A DNA stretch of 64,000 nucleotides from Terrihalobacillus insolitus (GTDB lineage Bacteria > Bacillota > Bacilli > Bacillales > Amphibacillaceae), in contig NZ_JAMQKB010000001.1 in the NCBI RefSeq assembly GCF_028416575.1, positions 62,001-126,000 on the forward strand. The letters are read 5' to 3'. The position numbers and the translations under genes were made by a program. The notes under the pieces are model-generated. The model did not search any database, was not told the origin of the DNA, and was given only the letters and a program-made list of their open reading frames with translations. Shown here one piece after another: positions 9,003 to 21,808 of this stretch; position 1 is the stretch's first letter, and each line of letters begins with the position of its first letter.

Positions 9003-10400
9003 TTACCCGATTGAACCTTCCATCTCGAACTTGATCAAGCGGTTCATCTCAACTGCATATTCCATTGGCAATTCTTTCGTAAATGGTTCGATAAATCCCA
9101 TTACGATCATTTCGGTTGCTTCGGTCTCTGAAATGCCACGGCTCATTAAATAAAAGAGCTGCTCCTCAGAAACTTTGGAAACCTTTGCCTCGTGCTCAAG
9201 TGAGATGTTTTCGTTTAAAATTTCATTGTATGGAATCGTATCGGACGTTGATTTATTATCCATAATTAACGTGTCACACTCAACATTGGAGCGTGCACCT
9301 TCTGCTTTGCGTCCAAACTGAACAATCCCACGATACGTTACCTTACCACCGTGTTTTGAAATCGACTTTGATACAATCGTTGAAGAGGTGTTTGGTGCAA
9401 GGTGGTGCATTTTCGCACCTGCATCCTGGTGTTGTCCTTTACCTGCTATTGCAATGGATAATGTCATCCCTCTTGCGCCTTCCCCTTTAAGGATCACCGC
9501 AGGATATTTCATTGTAAGCTTAGAGCCAATGTTTCCATCGACCCATTCCATTGTTGCATTCGCATCACATGTCGCACGTTTTGTTACAAGATTATATACA
9601 TTATTTGCCCAGTTTTGGATTGTTGTATAACGGCAATACGCATCCTTTTTAACAAAAATTTCAACTACAGCACTGTGCAAGGAATTTGTTGTATACACTG
9701 GAGCTGTACAGCCTTCCACATAATGGACAGATGCACCTTCATCAACAATAATAAGCGTTCGTTCAAATTGTCCCATATTTTCTGAATTAATTCGGAAATA
9801 TGCCTGTAATGGAGTTTCTGATTTGACCCCTTTTGGTACGTAGATAAAGGATCCACCTGACCAAACCGCTGAGTTTAATGCTGAGAATTTATTATCAGAC
9901 GGAGGAATAACCTTTCCAAAGTATTCCTTGAAGAGATCCTCATTTTCTTTTAAAGCAGTGTCCGTATCTTTAAAGATAATACCCATTTCTTCTAAATCTT
10001 CTTGTAAACTATGGTATACCACTTCAGATTCATATTGTGCAGATACACCGGCAAGATATTTCTGCTCAGCTTCTGGAATACCTAATTTATCAAACGTATT
10101 TTTTATTTCTTCGGGCACTTCATCCCAAGAACGTTCTGATTTCTCAGAAGGCTTGACATAATACGTAATTTCATCAAAATCAAGTTCTGATAGGTCACCA
10201 CCCCATTGTGGCATTGGCATTTTATAAAAATACTCTAATGATTTTAATCTAAAATCGAGCATCCATTGTGGTTCTTCCTTAATTCTAGAAATTTCTTCAA
10301 CTACTTTTTTGGTTAACCCTTTTTCAGTTCGAAAAATAGAAACGTCTTTCTCATGGAAACCATATTTGTATTCTCCTACTTCGGGCGCTTTTTTCGCCAT
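9003..10400 (-). CDS. sufB: Fe-S cluster assembly protein SufB
   Basis: The 465-residue product is the SufB scaffold of the SUF system. It has the beta-helix core with conserved stretches such as [35 protein letters not shown] and the C-terminal [12 protein letters not shown] and [12 protein letters not shown]. SufB forms SufBC2D with SufC and SufD and holds the nascent cluster in the cytoplasm. It is last in sufC-sufD-sufS-sufU-sufB, the canonical Firmicutes order, 27 bases after sufU, and is followed by the operon terminator. Length is standard. Confidence 0.97.
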   Translation of the reverse strand: MAKKAPEVGEYKYGFHEKDVSIFRTEKGLTKKVVEEISRIKEEPQWMLDFRLKSLEYFYKMPMPQWGGDLSELDFDEITYYVKPSEKSERSWDEVPEEIKNTFDKLGIPEAEQKYLAGVSAQYESEVVYHSLQEDLEEMGIIFKDTDTALKENEDLFKEYFGKVIPPSDNKFSALNSAVWSGGSFIYVPKGVKSETPLQAYFRINSENMGQFERTLIIVDEGASVHYVEGCTAPVYTTNSLHSAVVEIFVKKDAYCRYTTIQNWANNVYNLVTKRATCDANATMEWVDGNIGSKLTMKYPAVILKGEGARGMTLSIAIAGKGQHQDAGAKMHHLAPNTSSTIVSKSISKHGGKVTYRGIVQFGRKAEGARSNVECDTLIMDNKSTSDTIPYNEILNENISLEHEAKVSKVSEEQLFYLMSRGISETEATEMIVMGFIEPFTKELPMEYAVEMNRLIKFEMEGSIG

Positions 10401-10426
10401 GAATGAAAACCTCCTTTAAGGTTAAG

Positions 10427-13390
<2,964 letters not shown>

Positions 13391-13406
13391 GATACCCCTC
13401 CTTACC

Positions 13407-14192
13407 TTACGCGTTTTGTTCAACAGTTTCGTCTTCAATACCTAATTCGGCCTTGATCCAATCATAGCCTTCCGCTTCTAGCCTTTGGGCTAGCTCTGGT
13501 CCACCTGACTTCACAACACGACCTTGCATCATAACATGCACTTTATCTGGTGTGATATAGTTAAGTAGTCTTTGATAGTGCGTAATAATGAGACAGCCAA
13601 ATGACTCATCACGAAGCTTGTTAATACCTTTTGAAACAACCTTTAAGGCATCAATATCAAGTCCTGAGTCTATTTCATCTAAAATGGCAATCTCTGGCTT
13701 GATCATCATTAATTGAAGAATTTCGTTTCGTTTTTTCTCTCCACCTGAGAATCCTTCGTTCAAATAACGTTGTGCCATATTTTTATCGATTTCAAGATAG
13801 TCCATAGCTTCGTCCATTTCTTTAATAAACTTCATCAACGAAATCTCATTACCTTCTTCTCTTCTCGCATTAATAGAAGAACGTAAAAAATCAGAATTGG
13901 TCACACCGCTGATTTCACTTGGGTATTGCATAGCAAGAAAAAGTCCAGCCTGTGCACGTTCATCGACTTCCATTTCTAAGACGTCTTTTCCGTCTAAAAA
14001 GATGCTCCCTTGTGTAATCTCATATTTAGGGTGCCCCATTATTGCAGAAGCAAGTGTAGATTTACCTGTACCATTTGGTCCCATTACCGCGTGGAATTCT
14101 CCACCCTTTATTGTAAGATTCACACCCTTTAAAATTTTCTCGTCCTCAATGGACACATGAAGATCCTTGATTTCTAATGTAGATCCAGCCAT
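13407..14192 (-). CDS. sufC: SUF system ATPase SufC
   Basis: An ABC-type ATPase of 261 residues, the B. subtilis length. Walker A is GPNGTGKST, the signature FSGGEKKRNEI and Walker B IAILDEIDSGLD; the final SGLD stretch is typical of SufC. It powers cluster assembly with SufB and SufD in the cytoplasm. The start is ATG 14192 with TTGGAGGT upstream, not the longer frame. It is the first gene of the operon; a promoter should lie in the 280 bases upstream, but no convincing -35/-10 pair was found. Confidence 0.96.
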   Translation of the reverse strand: MAGSTLEIKDLHVSIEDEKILKGVNLTIKGGEFHAVMGPNGTGKSTLASAIMGHPKYEITQGSIFLDGKDVLEMEVDERAQAGLFLAMQYPSEISGVTNSDFLRSSINARREEGNEISLMKFIKEMDEAMDYLEIDKNMAQRYLNEGFSGGEKKRNEILQLMMIKPEIAILDEIDSGLDIDALKVVSKGINKLRDESFGCLIITHYQRLLNYITPDKVHVMMQGRVVKSGGPELAQRLEAEGYDWIKAELGIEDETVEQNA

Positions 14193-14475
14193 ATTGATAC
14201 CTCCAATTAAACTATTTGTTAGAAAATGAGCAACACTATGATTCAGAGATAGTCTCATCATCTTATAATGAAATGGAACAATGTTTTTTCGTCCATTCTC
14301 AATCTATTCTCATTACAATCTTATATCATTTCAAATCTATATTCAACTTTTACCGACTAATCTACAAATGACCAATTTCTATAGAAAAAAAGGAACACCT
14401 AAACCTATTATGGACAAACCGTTCGTATCCTAATAGTGTGTGCACTATTTTCTTTTAAAAGTAAACAAACAACGC

Positions 14476-14511
14476 AAAACCCTTGTCACCATGGTTGGTA
14501 ACAAGGGTTTT
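14476..14511 (-). terminator. Terminator upstream of the suf operon
   Basis: Arms AAAACCCTTGT and ACAAGGGTTTT around a 14-base loop; a T-rich tract follows on the minus strand. It comes just after the small frame ending at 14525, which argues that this frame is expressed. Confidence 0.75.
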
Positions 14512-14524
14512 ACGCCTGAAACGT

Positions 14525-14677
14525 TTACCTGTGTAATTGACGATCTACTTCAGCGTAGATTTGCTGACTTCTCTTATAGCTACTTTGCCTTTTCTTTTCA
14601 ATATCTAATCTTTTTTCAAGCTTTCTGCTATACTCTGCATACCCCACTCCATGAGATTGCTGCATAGCCTTTTCCAT
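14525..14677 (-). CDS. Small unrecognised protein (about 50 residues)
   Basis: A short frame encodes a very charged peptide, MEKAMQQSHGVGYAEYSRK... ending QIYAEVDRQLHR, with a helical, basic pattern and no membrane segment. ATG 14677 lacks a good ribosome site; the frame stays open upstream (TTG 14695, then further to a TAA), where AGAAGGGATGG could serve an atypical start. A strong terminator follows 14 bases after the stop. No family was recognised. It could be a genuine small protein or the tail of a decayed gene. The rest of the 14.2-15.0 kb gap shows only terminators and an R2 repeat. Confidence 0.4.
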   Translation of the reverse strand: MEKAMQQSHGVGYAEYSRKLEKRLDIEKKRQSSYKRSQQIYAEVDRQLHR

Positions 14678-14950
14678 TTCAGCGGTATAAGTCAATTCTA
14701 AACCACTATTTGTAATAATAAATCCATCCCTTCTGAATGTTTACAAAAATAAGTTTACCACAGAGATGAATTTTTCAACAATATGGATAATGCCTTACAA
14801 TTCATACTGAAGAGGGTTGTGTATTGGTGTGATGAATATACGAACGGTGTAAGTAAAAATCTTTTAATATACTTATAATTGCTATTATATGCTCGATAAC
14901 TGAAGACGGATATAATAAAAGCGCGGGTGCTCACGCAACACGAAAACAAA

Positions 14951-14985
14951 ATAAGCGACTCAACTATTAAGGTTGAGTCGCTTAT
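14951..14985 (-). terminator. Terminator of the methionine importer operon
   Basis: Arms ATAAGCGACTCAAC and GTTGAGTCGCTTAT form a long perfect stem about 40 bases after the metQ stop, with T-rich sequence beyond it on the minus strand. Confidence 0.85.
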
Positions 14986-14993
14986 CCTTCTAA

Positions 14994-15026
14994 GATGTTT
15001 CAGCTTGCTGGAAAGAGTTCGCTTTA
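14994..15026. repeat. Dispersed repeat R2, copy 2, overlapping the metQ stop
   Basis: On the minus strand this reads AAAGCGAACTCTTTCCAGCA then AGCTGAAACATC, matching R2. It begins inside the metQ TAA codon, so the repeat edge contributes to the stop. Confidence 0.7.
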
Positions 15027-15911
15027 TTCTCCTTCAGTTGGAGCTGGTACAATATTTCCTTGGAATTCTTCCTTAATAAAGTTTTGAATTTCTTCAGATT
15101 GCAACACTTCAACTAATGTTTTTAGTGCTTCATTATCTTTATCTTCTGATCTTGCAGCAACAACGTTCACGTAAGGAGATTTAGCACCTTCAATGAAAAG
15201 AGAATCTTCGGTAGGATTTAAATCTGCCTCAATTGCATAATTAGTGTTAATCGCTACCAATGCATCTTCTTCTTTATCATACATTTCAGGGAGAAGCGCT
15301 GCTTCAACACTTGGATCAAAATTCAGGTTTTTCGGATTTTCTACGATATCATCAATCTTTGCACTGACCTTGTCAACGCCTTCCTTTAGTTTTATGAGAC
15401 CTTGTTCTTCAAACAAAGCTAGAATACGACCGTGGTCAGGAATCGAACGGCTGATAATTACGGTTGTTCCATCTGGGATTTCATCTACACTTTTTATGTT
15501 CTTAGAATAAACGCCCATTGGTTCAATATGAATGCCACCAAGATTTACAAAATCATAGCCAAACTCTTCCTCTTGATCGTTTAGATATGGAACGTGTTGG
15601 AAATAGTTCGCATCTAAAGTTCCATTTGCTAAATCTTTATTCGGAAAAATATAATCTTGATATTGCTCGATTTTTAACGTAATGCCTTTTTCAGCTAAAA
15701 GTGGCTTTGCTTCTTCTAAGATAACAGCATGTGGTGTACTAGATGCACCAACGACTATTTCTGTATTTTCTTGTGTTTCTTCCGTTGCCTCGCCACCGTT
15801 TTCTTCTGTTGAGTCACTTCCTGTTTGTGTTTCTTCACCTTCATTAGAACCACATGCAGCTAACACGACAACGAATAATGCTGTTAAAAGTAATGCTAGT
15901 ATTTTTTTCAT
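15024..15911 (-). CDS. metQ: Methionine ABC transporter substrate-binding lipoprotein MetQ
   Basis: The 295-residue protein has a lipoprotein signal (MKKILALLLTALFVVVLAAC, lipobox LAAC), an acidic Thr/Glu-rich linker and an NlpA/MetQ solute-binding domain from about residue 48, with typical VGASSTPHAVILE, YFQHVPYL and LGGIHIEPMG motifs. It should bind methionine outside the membrane and deliver it to MetP-MetN. It is last in the metN-metP-metQ operon under the S-box riboswitch. Confidence 0.96.
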   Translation of the reverse strand: MKKILALLLTALFVVVLAACGSNEGEETQTGSDSTEENGGEATEETQENTEIVVGASSTPHAVILEEAKPLLAEKGITLKIEQYQDYIFPNKDLANGTLDANYFQHVPYLNDQEEEFGYDFVNLGGIHIEPMGVYSKNIKSVDEIPDGTTVIISRSIPDHGRILALFEEQGLIKLKEGVDKVSAKIDDIVENPKNLNFDPSVEAALLPEMYDKEEDALVAINTNYAIEADLNPTEDSLFIEGAKSPYVNVVAARSEDKDNEALKTLVEVLQSEEIQNFIKEEFQGNIVPAPTEGE

Positions 15912-16034
15912 TTTAATAACTCCCCTTTTTATTTTTTCTATATTTACCTAAGCGCAAGTTGTTCACCTACGTATTTAGGGTATTTCCTTTCATTATTAAC
16001 ACTATTTTCCTAGACGTGCGATACAGGTGAAAGA

Positions 16035-16703
16035 TTATCTTTTATCGAGCTTATTCGTAATCCAATCCCCAGTAAACTGAAAAATAAATACGATTAATAC
16101 GATCAATACGGTACAAATGAATACAACATCTGTTGCTCTTCTTTGAAATCCATAGTAGTATGCGAAATCACCTAATCCTCCAGCACCGATCACACCAGCA
16201 ATGGCCGTGTAACCGATCAAGGCAATCCCAGTAACTGTAAGATTTGAAACGAGACCAGGCATGGACTCTGGCAAAAGCACCTTGAAAATAATGGTACGTG
16301 TTTTGGCTCCCATTGCCGAGGCTGCTTCAATTACACCCTTGTCGACTTCCCTCAAGCTTACCTCAACCAACCGTCCGTAAAATGGAGCTGCTCCTATGAT
16401 TAAAGCGGGTAAAGCGGCGTTTGGCCCGCGAATGGAACCAACCAAAAAATCTGTAAATGGAAGTAATAAAATAATTAAAATAATAAATGGGATCGCCCTT
16501 AAAATATTAACGGTAGCTGACACGATCACATGTAGTATTTTGTTTTCCCAAATACCATTCTTTGTTGTCAAATAAAGTAATAATCCTAACAAAATTCCGA
16601 GAACAAACGTACCAACTAAAGAAATAATCGTCATATATAATGTTTCATAGGATGCGATCCACAATTCATTCCAATTTGCATTAGGAAATAATTGCTTAAT
16701 CAT
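16035..16703 (-). CDS. metP: Methionine ABC transporter permease MetP (MetI)
   Basis: A 222-residue permease with five or so hydrophobic helices and the ABC permease coupling loop EAASAMGAKTRTIIFKVLLPES (EAA motif). It forms the methionine channel in the cytoplasmic membrane. ATG 16703 overlaps the metN stop by 8 bases (ATGATTAA), indicating coupled translation. Length and helix pattern match the MetI/MetP family. Confidence 0.96.
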   Translation of the reverse strand: MIKQLFPNANWNELWIASYETLYMTIISLVGTFVLGILLGLLLYLTTKNGIWENKILHVIVSATVNILRAIPFIILIILLLPFTDFLVGSIRGPNAALPALIIGAAPFYGRLVEVSLREVDKGVIEAASAMGAKTRTIIFKVLLPESMPGLVSNLTVTGIALIGYTAIAGVIGAGGLGDFAYYYGFQRRATDVVFICTVLIVLIVFIFQFTGDWITNKLDKR

Positions 16704-17721
16704 GTAACCCCACCTCCACTTTTACCGAGGTTGAGGTGATAAAATCAATTGCCTTTTGAATTTCAGACTCTTCACCATCGAAATGAACAAACAGTGTGCC
16801 ATACGCACCTTTTTGCGTTTGGGTGATTTTGCCTTGTAAAATATTTGCTTGCACATCAAATTGTTTTGCAACTGTACTAATAATTGCTTGATTTGTGATT
16901 TCTCCTACAAAATGAAGCCTGACAACTTTACCAGTTGTATAGGATTGTGTGATCTTATCTAGTGCATCGTCCTGTTCCCTATCCCCCATCACCTGTTCAA
17001 CAAATCTTTTTGTTACCGGAAGTTTTGGGTGAAGGAACACATCCAATACATCCCCTTGTTCCACAACTTTCCCTGCTTCCATCACTGCTACACGATGACA
17101 AATCTTTCTGATTACGTGCATTTCATGTGTAATCAGTATGATGGTGAGTCCTAATTTTTGGTTGATATCAACGAGCAGATTGAGTATGGAGTCTGTCGTT
17201 TCAGGATCCAATGCTGAAGTCGCTTCGTCACATAGTAGTACCTTTGGATTGTTCGCTAAAGCTCGAGCAATACCAACCCGTTGCTTTTGTCCACCACTTA
17301 ACTGCGATGGATAGGCGTCCCCACGTCCTGACAGACCTACTAAATCAATGAGCTCATCTACACGCTTTATCCGTTCTGCCTTAGGAACCCCAGCAATTTC
17401 TAATGGAAAAGCGATATTTTCATGGACGGTTCTAGACCAAAGCAAATTAAAATGCTGAAAGATCATCCCGATTCCTTGTCTTGAAACGCGTAGCTGATCT
17501 TTAGATAAGGCCGTAATTTCTTCCTCATCGATCATGATCTTTCCAGAGGTTGGATTTTCCAGTCTATTCATTAAACGAATAAAGGTACTTTTCCCAGCAC
17601 CGCTGTAACCGATCACCCCGAAAATTTCACCTTTTTTTACATCTAAATCAAGGTCATCTACAGCTTTTATTTGATTTAACTTCGTATGATAGATTTTTGT
17701 TAATCCCCTGATTGATATCAT
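16696..17721 (-). CDS. metN: Methionine ABC transporter ATP-binding protein MetN
   Basis: The 341-residue ATPase has Walker A GYSGAGKST, signature LSGGQKQRVGIARAL, Walker B VLLCDEATSALDPET and the H-loop ILITHEMHV. The C-terminal ~80 residues form the NIL/ACT-like domain that in MetN binds methionine and inhibits transport. Its ATG is preceded by GGAGGAAG and by the S-box leader, so the whole operon should be expressed when S-adenosylmethionine is low. Confidence 0.97.
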   Translation of the reverse strand: MISIRGLTKIYHTKLNQIKAVDDLDLDVKKGEIFGVIGYSGAGKSTFIRLMNRLENPTSGKIMIDEEEITALSKDQLRVSRQGIGMIFQHFNLLWSRTVHENIAFPLEIAGVPKAERIKRVDELIDLVGLSGRGDAYPSQLSGGQKQRVGIARALANNPKVLLCDEATSALDPETTDSILNLLVDINQKLGLTIILITHEMHVIRKICHRVAVMEAGKVVEQGDVLDVFLHPKLPVTKRFVEQVMGDREQDDALDKITQSYTTGKVVRLHFVGEITNQAIISTVAKQFDVQANILQGKITQTQKGAYGTLFVHFDGEESEIQKAIDFITSTSVKVEVGLHD

Positions 17722-17739
17722 AATAGCTTCCTCCTAAAC

Positions 17740-17774
17740 TAAAAAGTCTTTCTGTCCAAGAGAACAGAAAGACG
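17740..17774 (-). terminator. Riboswitch-controlled intrinsic terminator before metN
   Basis: Stem GTCTTTCTGT/ACAGAAAGAC with a short loop, followed by TTTTT, lies between the S-box aptamer and metN. It is the expected expression platform: ligand-bound aptamer lets this stem form. Confidence 0.9.
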
Positions 17775-17796
17775 CAAATCACTTATGTCTTCAGTT

Positions 17797-17908
17797 CCCT
17801 CATCTGCCAAAGCACATAGCTCTGCAGGAATTGGCACCTTTCCAAGCATTGCTTGACGGTTGCCGGGCTTCATCGGGCCAGTCCCTCCACCTCTCTCGAT
17901 AAGAGATA
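17797..17908 (-). promoter_or_regulatory. S-box (SAM-I) riboswitch aptamer
   Basis: On the minus strand the leader holds the S-box core: CTCTTATCGAGAG at the 5' side, GAGGTGGAGGGACTGGCCC, GATGAAGCCCGGCAACC, then GGTGCCAATTCCTGCAGA and closing GATGAGGG, which pairs with CTCTTATC to make P1. It senses S-adenosylmethionine and controls metN-metP-metQ by transcription termination. Confidence 0.97.
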
Positions 17909-18068
17909 CGTATGAATTTTTACTTTCCAATAATATAGAAGGATTTTAGCATGATAGAATCAGAGTGTCAACAACGGTAAAAATAAATAGAGTATTCATA
18001 TAAATTCGACGACGAATAGTCAGGGCAAAAGTTCTGATAAGGGCATCTTTATTTCTTGGGAAATAATT

Positions 18069-18383
18069 TCACTTTCCGACATGGATATACGCTTTTAAAA
18101 GATCATAAAGATATGGTACAGACTGAAACGCATATATTTTTCTTTCCACCTCTCCGTTAACGATAATCATTAAACATGGTATACTTTCCACTTTGTGATC
18201 TTGCAGGAATTGAGGGTAAATGGAGCCATTCATATCATAAAATATATTCTTATCCAACGTGATTTCAATTGTTTCCAGCATTGTGCGAGCTAACTTGCAT
18301 GTACCACAAAGTGGGGTGTGGATAAAAATGATTGCTGTTTGATCCGACATTATTTCATGTACACTTTCTTGAAATGTTATCAT
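18069..18383 (-). CDS. yusE: Thioredoxin-like protein YusE
   Basis: A 104-residue thioredoxin-fold protein with a CGTC redox motif (TPLCGTCK, about residues 25-32) and the cis-proline SIPCL near residue 75. No signal peptide, so it should be cytoplasmic. Its position between metNPQ and yusF-gcvH matches B. subtilis yusE. The specific redox partner is unknown. It starts 11 bases after yusF. Confidence 0.85.
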   Translation of the reverse strand: MITFQESVHEIMSDQTAIIFIHTPLCGTCKLARTMLETIEITLDKNIFYDMNGSIYPQFLQDHKVESIPCLMIIVNGEVERKIYAFQSVPYLYDLLKAYIHVGK

Positions 18384-18394
18384 TTAATCACCTG

Positions 18395-18745
18395 TCATGA
18401 TAAAAATATTGGATGGATTGAAATTCGTTTACTTAGTAATACTGCTGCAAGTTCCTGTGCTGGGGTTGCCGCAACCTCTCGATATGCCCTATCAATATAG
18501 ATATGGTCGGCATGTGGTAGTTCAAAGGACAATTGTTTTCTTAGTTTATGACCCGAATAATCCTCATCAACAAGAATATAGACGTCTTTATGATCAAGAT
18601 CATGATCTAAAATAAGTTGTTCAAGTCGATCAATTCCGATTGTTCCATTCGTACATATAATTTCAACATCTTCTGCTATAATTTTACTTATTTGCTGTTT
18701 ATCTGTGCGACCCTCTACAATGATAACTTTATCTTCCTTCTCCAC
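18395..18745 (-). CDS. yusF: Toprim-domain protein YusF
   Basis: A small (116-residue) stand-alone Toprim protein. The conserved glutamate is in VEGRTDK near the N-terminus and the DxD pair in VDEDYSG near residue 65, both intact. Relatives (OLD-like, RNase M5-like Toprim) bind Mg2+ and act on nucleic acids; the function of YusF is not known. GTG 18745, with AGGTGG upstream, is preferred to GTG 18754. Likely co-transcribed with yusE. Confidence 0.85.
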   Translation of the reverse strand: MEKEDKVIIVEGRTDKQQISKIIAEDVEIICTNGTIGIDRLEQLILDHDLDHKDVYILVDEDYSGHKLRKQLSFELPHADHIYIDRAYREVAATPAQELAAVLLSKRISIHPIFLS

Positions 18746-18797
18746 ACAGTCCACCTACTTATGCACAAAATATTATTTTCCATGTGATGATGGAAAG

Positions 18798-18829
18798 AAT
18801 CCCTTGCCATTTTATTGGAGCAAGGGATT
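18798..18829 (-). terminator. Terminator after gcvH
   Basis: Arms AATCCCTTGC and GCAAGGGATT around a 12-base loop lie between gcvH and yusF; a modest T-rich tail follows on the minus strand. Confidence 0.7.
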
Positions 18830-18878
18830 AAAGTTTTTTCACTACTATTTTATTTTGGTTTTGAGACTTTCATGCCTA

Positions 18879-18903
18879 TAGAGGTTGTTCAAAAAGTCAC
18901 CTA
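18879..18903. repeat. R1 left-end remnant next to the gcvH stop
   Basis: TAGAGGTTGTTCAAAAAGTC followed by ACC is the left end of repeat R1, ending about six bases from the gcvH stop codon. Confidence 0.6.
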
Positions 18904-18908
18904 TCGTA

Positions 18909-19295
18909 TTAATCCTCTTCATTGATGAGTTGTTCATATTGTTCAGCTGTCATTAGCTCGTCAACATCAGACAAGTTGGCAGGCTCTACTACAATCATCC
19001 ATGCTTTCTCAAATGGCGATTCATTGACAAACTCTGGGCTATCCTCGAGTTCTTCATTAACCTGAATAACTTTCCCACTAATTGGTGCGTACAATTCTGA
19101 AACGGTTTTGACCGATTCCACACTGCCAAAGGGCTCGTCCGCTTCAATCTCATCTCCTTCTTGCGGTAATTCAACAAATACAATGTCTCCTAATTCTGAT
19201 TGAGCAAATTCCGTAATCCCAATCCTTACTTTGCTGTCTTCTAACTTAACCCATTCATGTTCCTCCGTGTAACGCAAATCTTTTGGTAGACTCAT
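18909..19295 (-). CDS. gcvH: Glycine cleavage system H protein
   Basis: The 128-residue product is the lipoyl carrier of glycine cleavage. The lipoylated lysine is in [19 protein letters not shown] (about residue 63), with typical [10 protein letters not shown] at the N-terminus. In Firmicutes GcvH also works as the lipoyl relay that supplies 2-oxoacid dehydrogenases. The other gcv genes are not in this window; in B. subtilis gcvH also stands apart beside yusF and yusI. Confidence 0.97.
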   Translation of the reverse strand: MSLPKDLRYTEEHEWVKLEDSKVRIGITEFAQSELGDIVFVELPQEGDEIEADEPFGSVESVKTVSELYAPISGKVIQVNEELEDSPEFVNESPFEKAWMIVVEPANLSDVDELMTAEQYEQLINEED

Positions 19296-19429
19296 CTATT
19301 ACCCTCCAATTTTTTAGTCAAAGACCTTATGTATGAATATAAAAGCTTATTGCTTCTATTTCCAATTATTTGTTTCAAATTTTCAACCTTACCTTTTTAA
19401 ATGCACTTATTTTCCTATACTAGTATAGA

Positions 19430-19792
19430 CTAAATCCAGGTATTGTTAAACTCCTCTTCTTTAAAACCAACTGTTGCATTTTTTCCGTCTGTTACGATTG
19501 GACGCTTGATCAGCATGCCGTCTGAAGCTAATAATAAAAGCTGTTCCTCTTCGGTTGCTGTTTTTAATTTATCCTTTAAGCCCAGCTCTCGATACTTTTT
19601 TCCACTTGTATTGAAAAATTTTTTGATCGGTTGTTCACTTTTCGCAATAAAATCAGCAAGCTGATCTTTTGATGGTGGTTCCTCTACAATATGTATTGGA
19701 TTGTAGGTCACGTTATGTTCATCCATCCATTTTTTCGCTTTTTTACACGTATCACAATTCGGATACCAATAAAATGTAACAGACATAAGCAT
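19430..19792 (-). CDS. yusI: ArsC/Spx-family protein YusI
   Basis: A 120-residue arsenate-reductase-like/Spx-like fold protein with the CDTC motif (PNCDTCKKAKKW) near the N-terminus and GMLIKRPIV in the C-terminal half, the RP motif of the ArsC family. The function of YusI is not established; it could be a thiol oxidoreductase or an RNA-polymerase-binding Spx relative. Either ATG 19792 or ATG 19786 can serve the GGGGGG ribosome site. Context (gcvH, fadE) matches B. subtilis. Confidence 0.87.
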   Translation of the reverse strand: MLMSVTFYWYPNCDTCKKAKKWMDEHNVTYNPIHIVEEPPSKDQLADFIAKSEQPIKKFFNTSGKKYRELGLKDKLKTATEEEQLLLLASDGMLIKRPIVTDGKNATVGFKEEEFNNTWI

Positions 19793-19857
19793 ATTCCCCC
19801 CTTAATCAGTTGTGTTAAACAAGTTCATTTTACCACAAATTACTTTTCGTTTTCATA

Positions 19858-19880
19858 TAAGAGGTTGTTCAAGAAGCCAT
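19858..19880. repeat. R1 left-end remnant
   Basis: AAGAGGTTGTTCAAGAAGCC is a diverged copy of the R1 left end, between yusI and the fad operon terminator. Confidence 0.45.
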
Positions 19881-19900
19881 CGATTGATCACAAGGATTAG

Positions 19901-19929
19901 AAAAGCCTAAACCGCTATACGATTTAGGC
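19901..19929 (-). terminator. Terminator of the fad operon
   Basis: On the minus strand stem GCCTAAA/TTTAGGC is followed by TTTTC, about 80 bases beyond the fadE stop. Confidence 0.75.
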
Positions 19930-20006
19930 GTCTGATCATATGTTATGTTTTCCTGGGATAACGAAACTGATAACCCTAAGACAAGAATCCTCAAACTTTC
20001 CATTCA

Positions 20007-21791
20007 TTACACGATATACTTTTCTTCTTCTATAATACTTGCTGCAATTTCACGTTTCTTCGCGATGACGTTTGTAGGATCATGGCGTGTAAGCTTCCTT
20101 AATGCGGATAGCATCATACGTAGTGTGTCACCTGATTCACTAGCAATTAATGTCTCTTTAGCATTTGCTTCAACACGATTGAATGCCTCTTGAACATACA
20201 CTTCCGTATAAAGAATCTTTTGTTTGTTTTTTTCTAACCCGTTTTTATTTATTGCTTTCTCTGTTCGTAAGATGGCAGACTCCATGTTGTATATTTCTCC
20301 GACTATGTCAGCAATATTTACTAGTAGTTCTTGTTCATTCTCCAACTTTTGCCCGTATTTCTGTGCTGCCAAGCCAGCTGCCACAAGCCCTATTTTCTTT
20401 GCGTTTTTAAGCAAGTATTTTTCTTGTTCAAGTGTCTCTGTTCCAACTTCCTCTGGCATCATCATCATGAGTTCTTCTTGTAAGGACTGCGCTTTTTGTA
20501 GGAGAGGCAATTCTCCTTTCATTGCCTTTTTCAAAAGGGATCCAGGTACGAGCATCCGATTGATTTCATTTGTACCTTCAAAAATCCGGTTGATTCGAGA
20601 ATCGCGGTACATCCGCTCTACCTCATATTCTTGCATGAATCCATACCCACCATGCAACTGAACCGCTTCATCTGCAACATAGTCAAGTAATTCCGTACAA
20701 AACACTTTGTTTAGTGAGCACTCGATTTGGTATTCGGCAATTACTTTCGCAACTTCCTTCCCATCATTTAAAGCGTCTTGGCTAAGGTTCCCAAGACTTT
20801 GTTCAAATAGGCCCACCGTACGATATACGGCACTTTCATTAGCATATGTGTTTGCTGCCATCGTTGCTAGTTTTTCTTTCGTTAATGAAAAACTAGATAT
20901 TGGTGTGTTAAACTGTCTTCTTTGATTGGTATATTTAACAGCAAGCTCAATTCCGAGTTTTGAGCCACCGACTCCACCAATCGCTAGCTTATAACGACCT
21001 ACATTTAGGATATTAAATGCGATCACATGACCACGGCCTATTTCACCTAACACATTTTCAACTGGAACCTCTACATCTTCTAAAATCAACGTTCTTGTTG
21101 AAGAACTTTTTATTCCCATTTTCTTCTCTTCTGGACCTGTGGACAGCCCTGGGAAGTCTCGTTCCACGATAAAAGCTGTAAATTTATCCCCATCAATTTT
21201 GGCATACACAACAAAAACATCTGCGAATGCCGAATTTGTAATCCATTGTTTTTCACCGTTTAAAATGTAATGTGTCCCCGCTTCATTTAGCTTTGCTGTT
21301 GTTTTAGCTCCGAGAGCATCGGAACCCGAGCCTGGCTCTGTTAGTGCATATGCTGCCAATTTTTCTCCTGTTGCAAGCTGTGGAAGGTATTTTTGTTTTT
21401 GTGCTTCGTTTCCAAAGAATACGATTGGTAATGATCCAATGCCAACGTGTGCACCATGTGAGACAGAAAAGCCACCCGCTCTTGAAAGTTTTTCCGTAAT
21501 AAGGGATGAACTTATCTTATCTAAGCCAAGACCACCGTACTCCTCTGGCACATCTGCCCCTAATAATCCAAGTTCCCCTGCTTGCTTTAACAGCTTTACG
21601 GAGTGGTCAAACTCGTGATTTTCTAAATTGTCTACTTTTGGTAATACCTCACCAATAACAAAATCCTCTGTTGTTTTTGCAATCATCCAATGCTCATCCG
21701 TAAAATCTTCGGGTGTAATCACATCCTCCGCCTGAAGATCCTCGATTAAAAAGCCGCCACCTTTAAAGAACTTTTCTTTTGTTTCGTCCAT
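20007..21791 (-). CDS. fadE: Acyl-CoA dehydrogenase FadE
   Basis: The 594-residue flavoenzyme catalyses the first step of fatty-acid beta-oxidation. The acyl-CoA dehydrogenase core occupies about residues 25-410, with [17 protein letters not shown], and the catalytic glutamate in [11 protein letters not shown]; a long C-terminal helical extension typical of FadE/VLCAD-like proteins follows. It is last in fadN-fadA-fadE, 17 bases after fadA. Confidence 0.95.
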   Translation of the reverse strand: MDETKEKFFKGGGFLIEDLQAEDVITPEDFTDEHWMIAKTTEDFVIGEVLPKVDNLENHEFDHSVKLLKQAGELGLLGADVPEEYGGLGLDKISSSLITEKLSRAGGFSVSHGAHVGIGSLPIVFFGNEAQKQKYLPQLATGEKLAAYALTEPGSGSDALGAKTTAKLNEAGTHYILNGEKQWITNSAFADVFVVYAKIDGDKFTAFIVERDFPGLSTGPEEKKMGIKSSSTRTLILEDVEVPVENVLGEIGRGHVIAFNILNVGRYKLAIGGVGGSKLGIELAVKYTNQRRQFNTPISSFSLTKEKLATMAANTYANESAVYRTVGLFEQSLGNLSQDALNDGKEVAKVIAEYQIECSLNKVFCTELLDYVADEAVQLHGGYGFMQEYEVERMYRDSRINRIFEGTNEINRMLVPGSLLKKAMKGELPLLQKAQSLQEELMMMMPEEVGTETLEQEKYLLKNAKKIGLVAAGLAAQKYGQKLENEQELLVNIADIVGEIYNMESAILRTEKAINKNGLEKNKQKILYTEVYVQEAFNRVEANAKETLIASESGDTLRMMLSALRKLTRHDPTNVIAKKREIAASIIEEEKYIV

Positions 21792-21808
21792 TGGTCTCTA
21801 CCCCTTTT

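Noticed and set aside
14755-14949. 64-codon minus-strand frame in the suf-met gap
   Set aside because: Composition (Cys, Ser, Tyr, Phe rich), no ribosome site, and overlap with the met operon terminator region.
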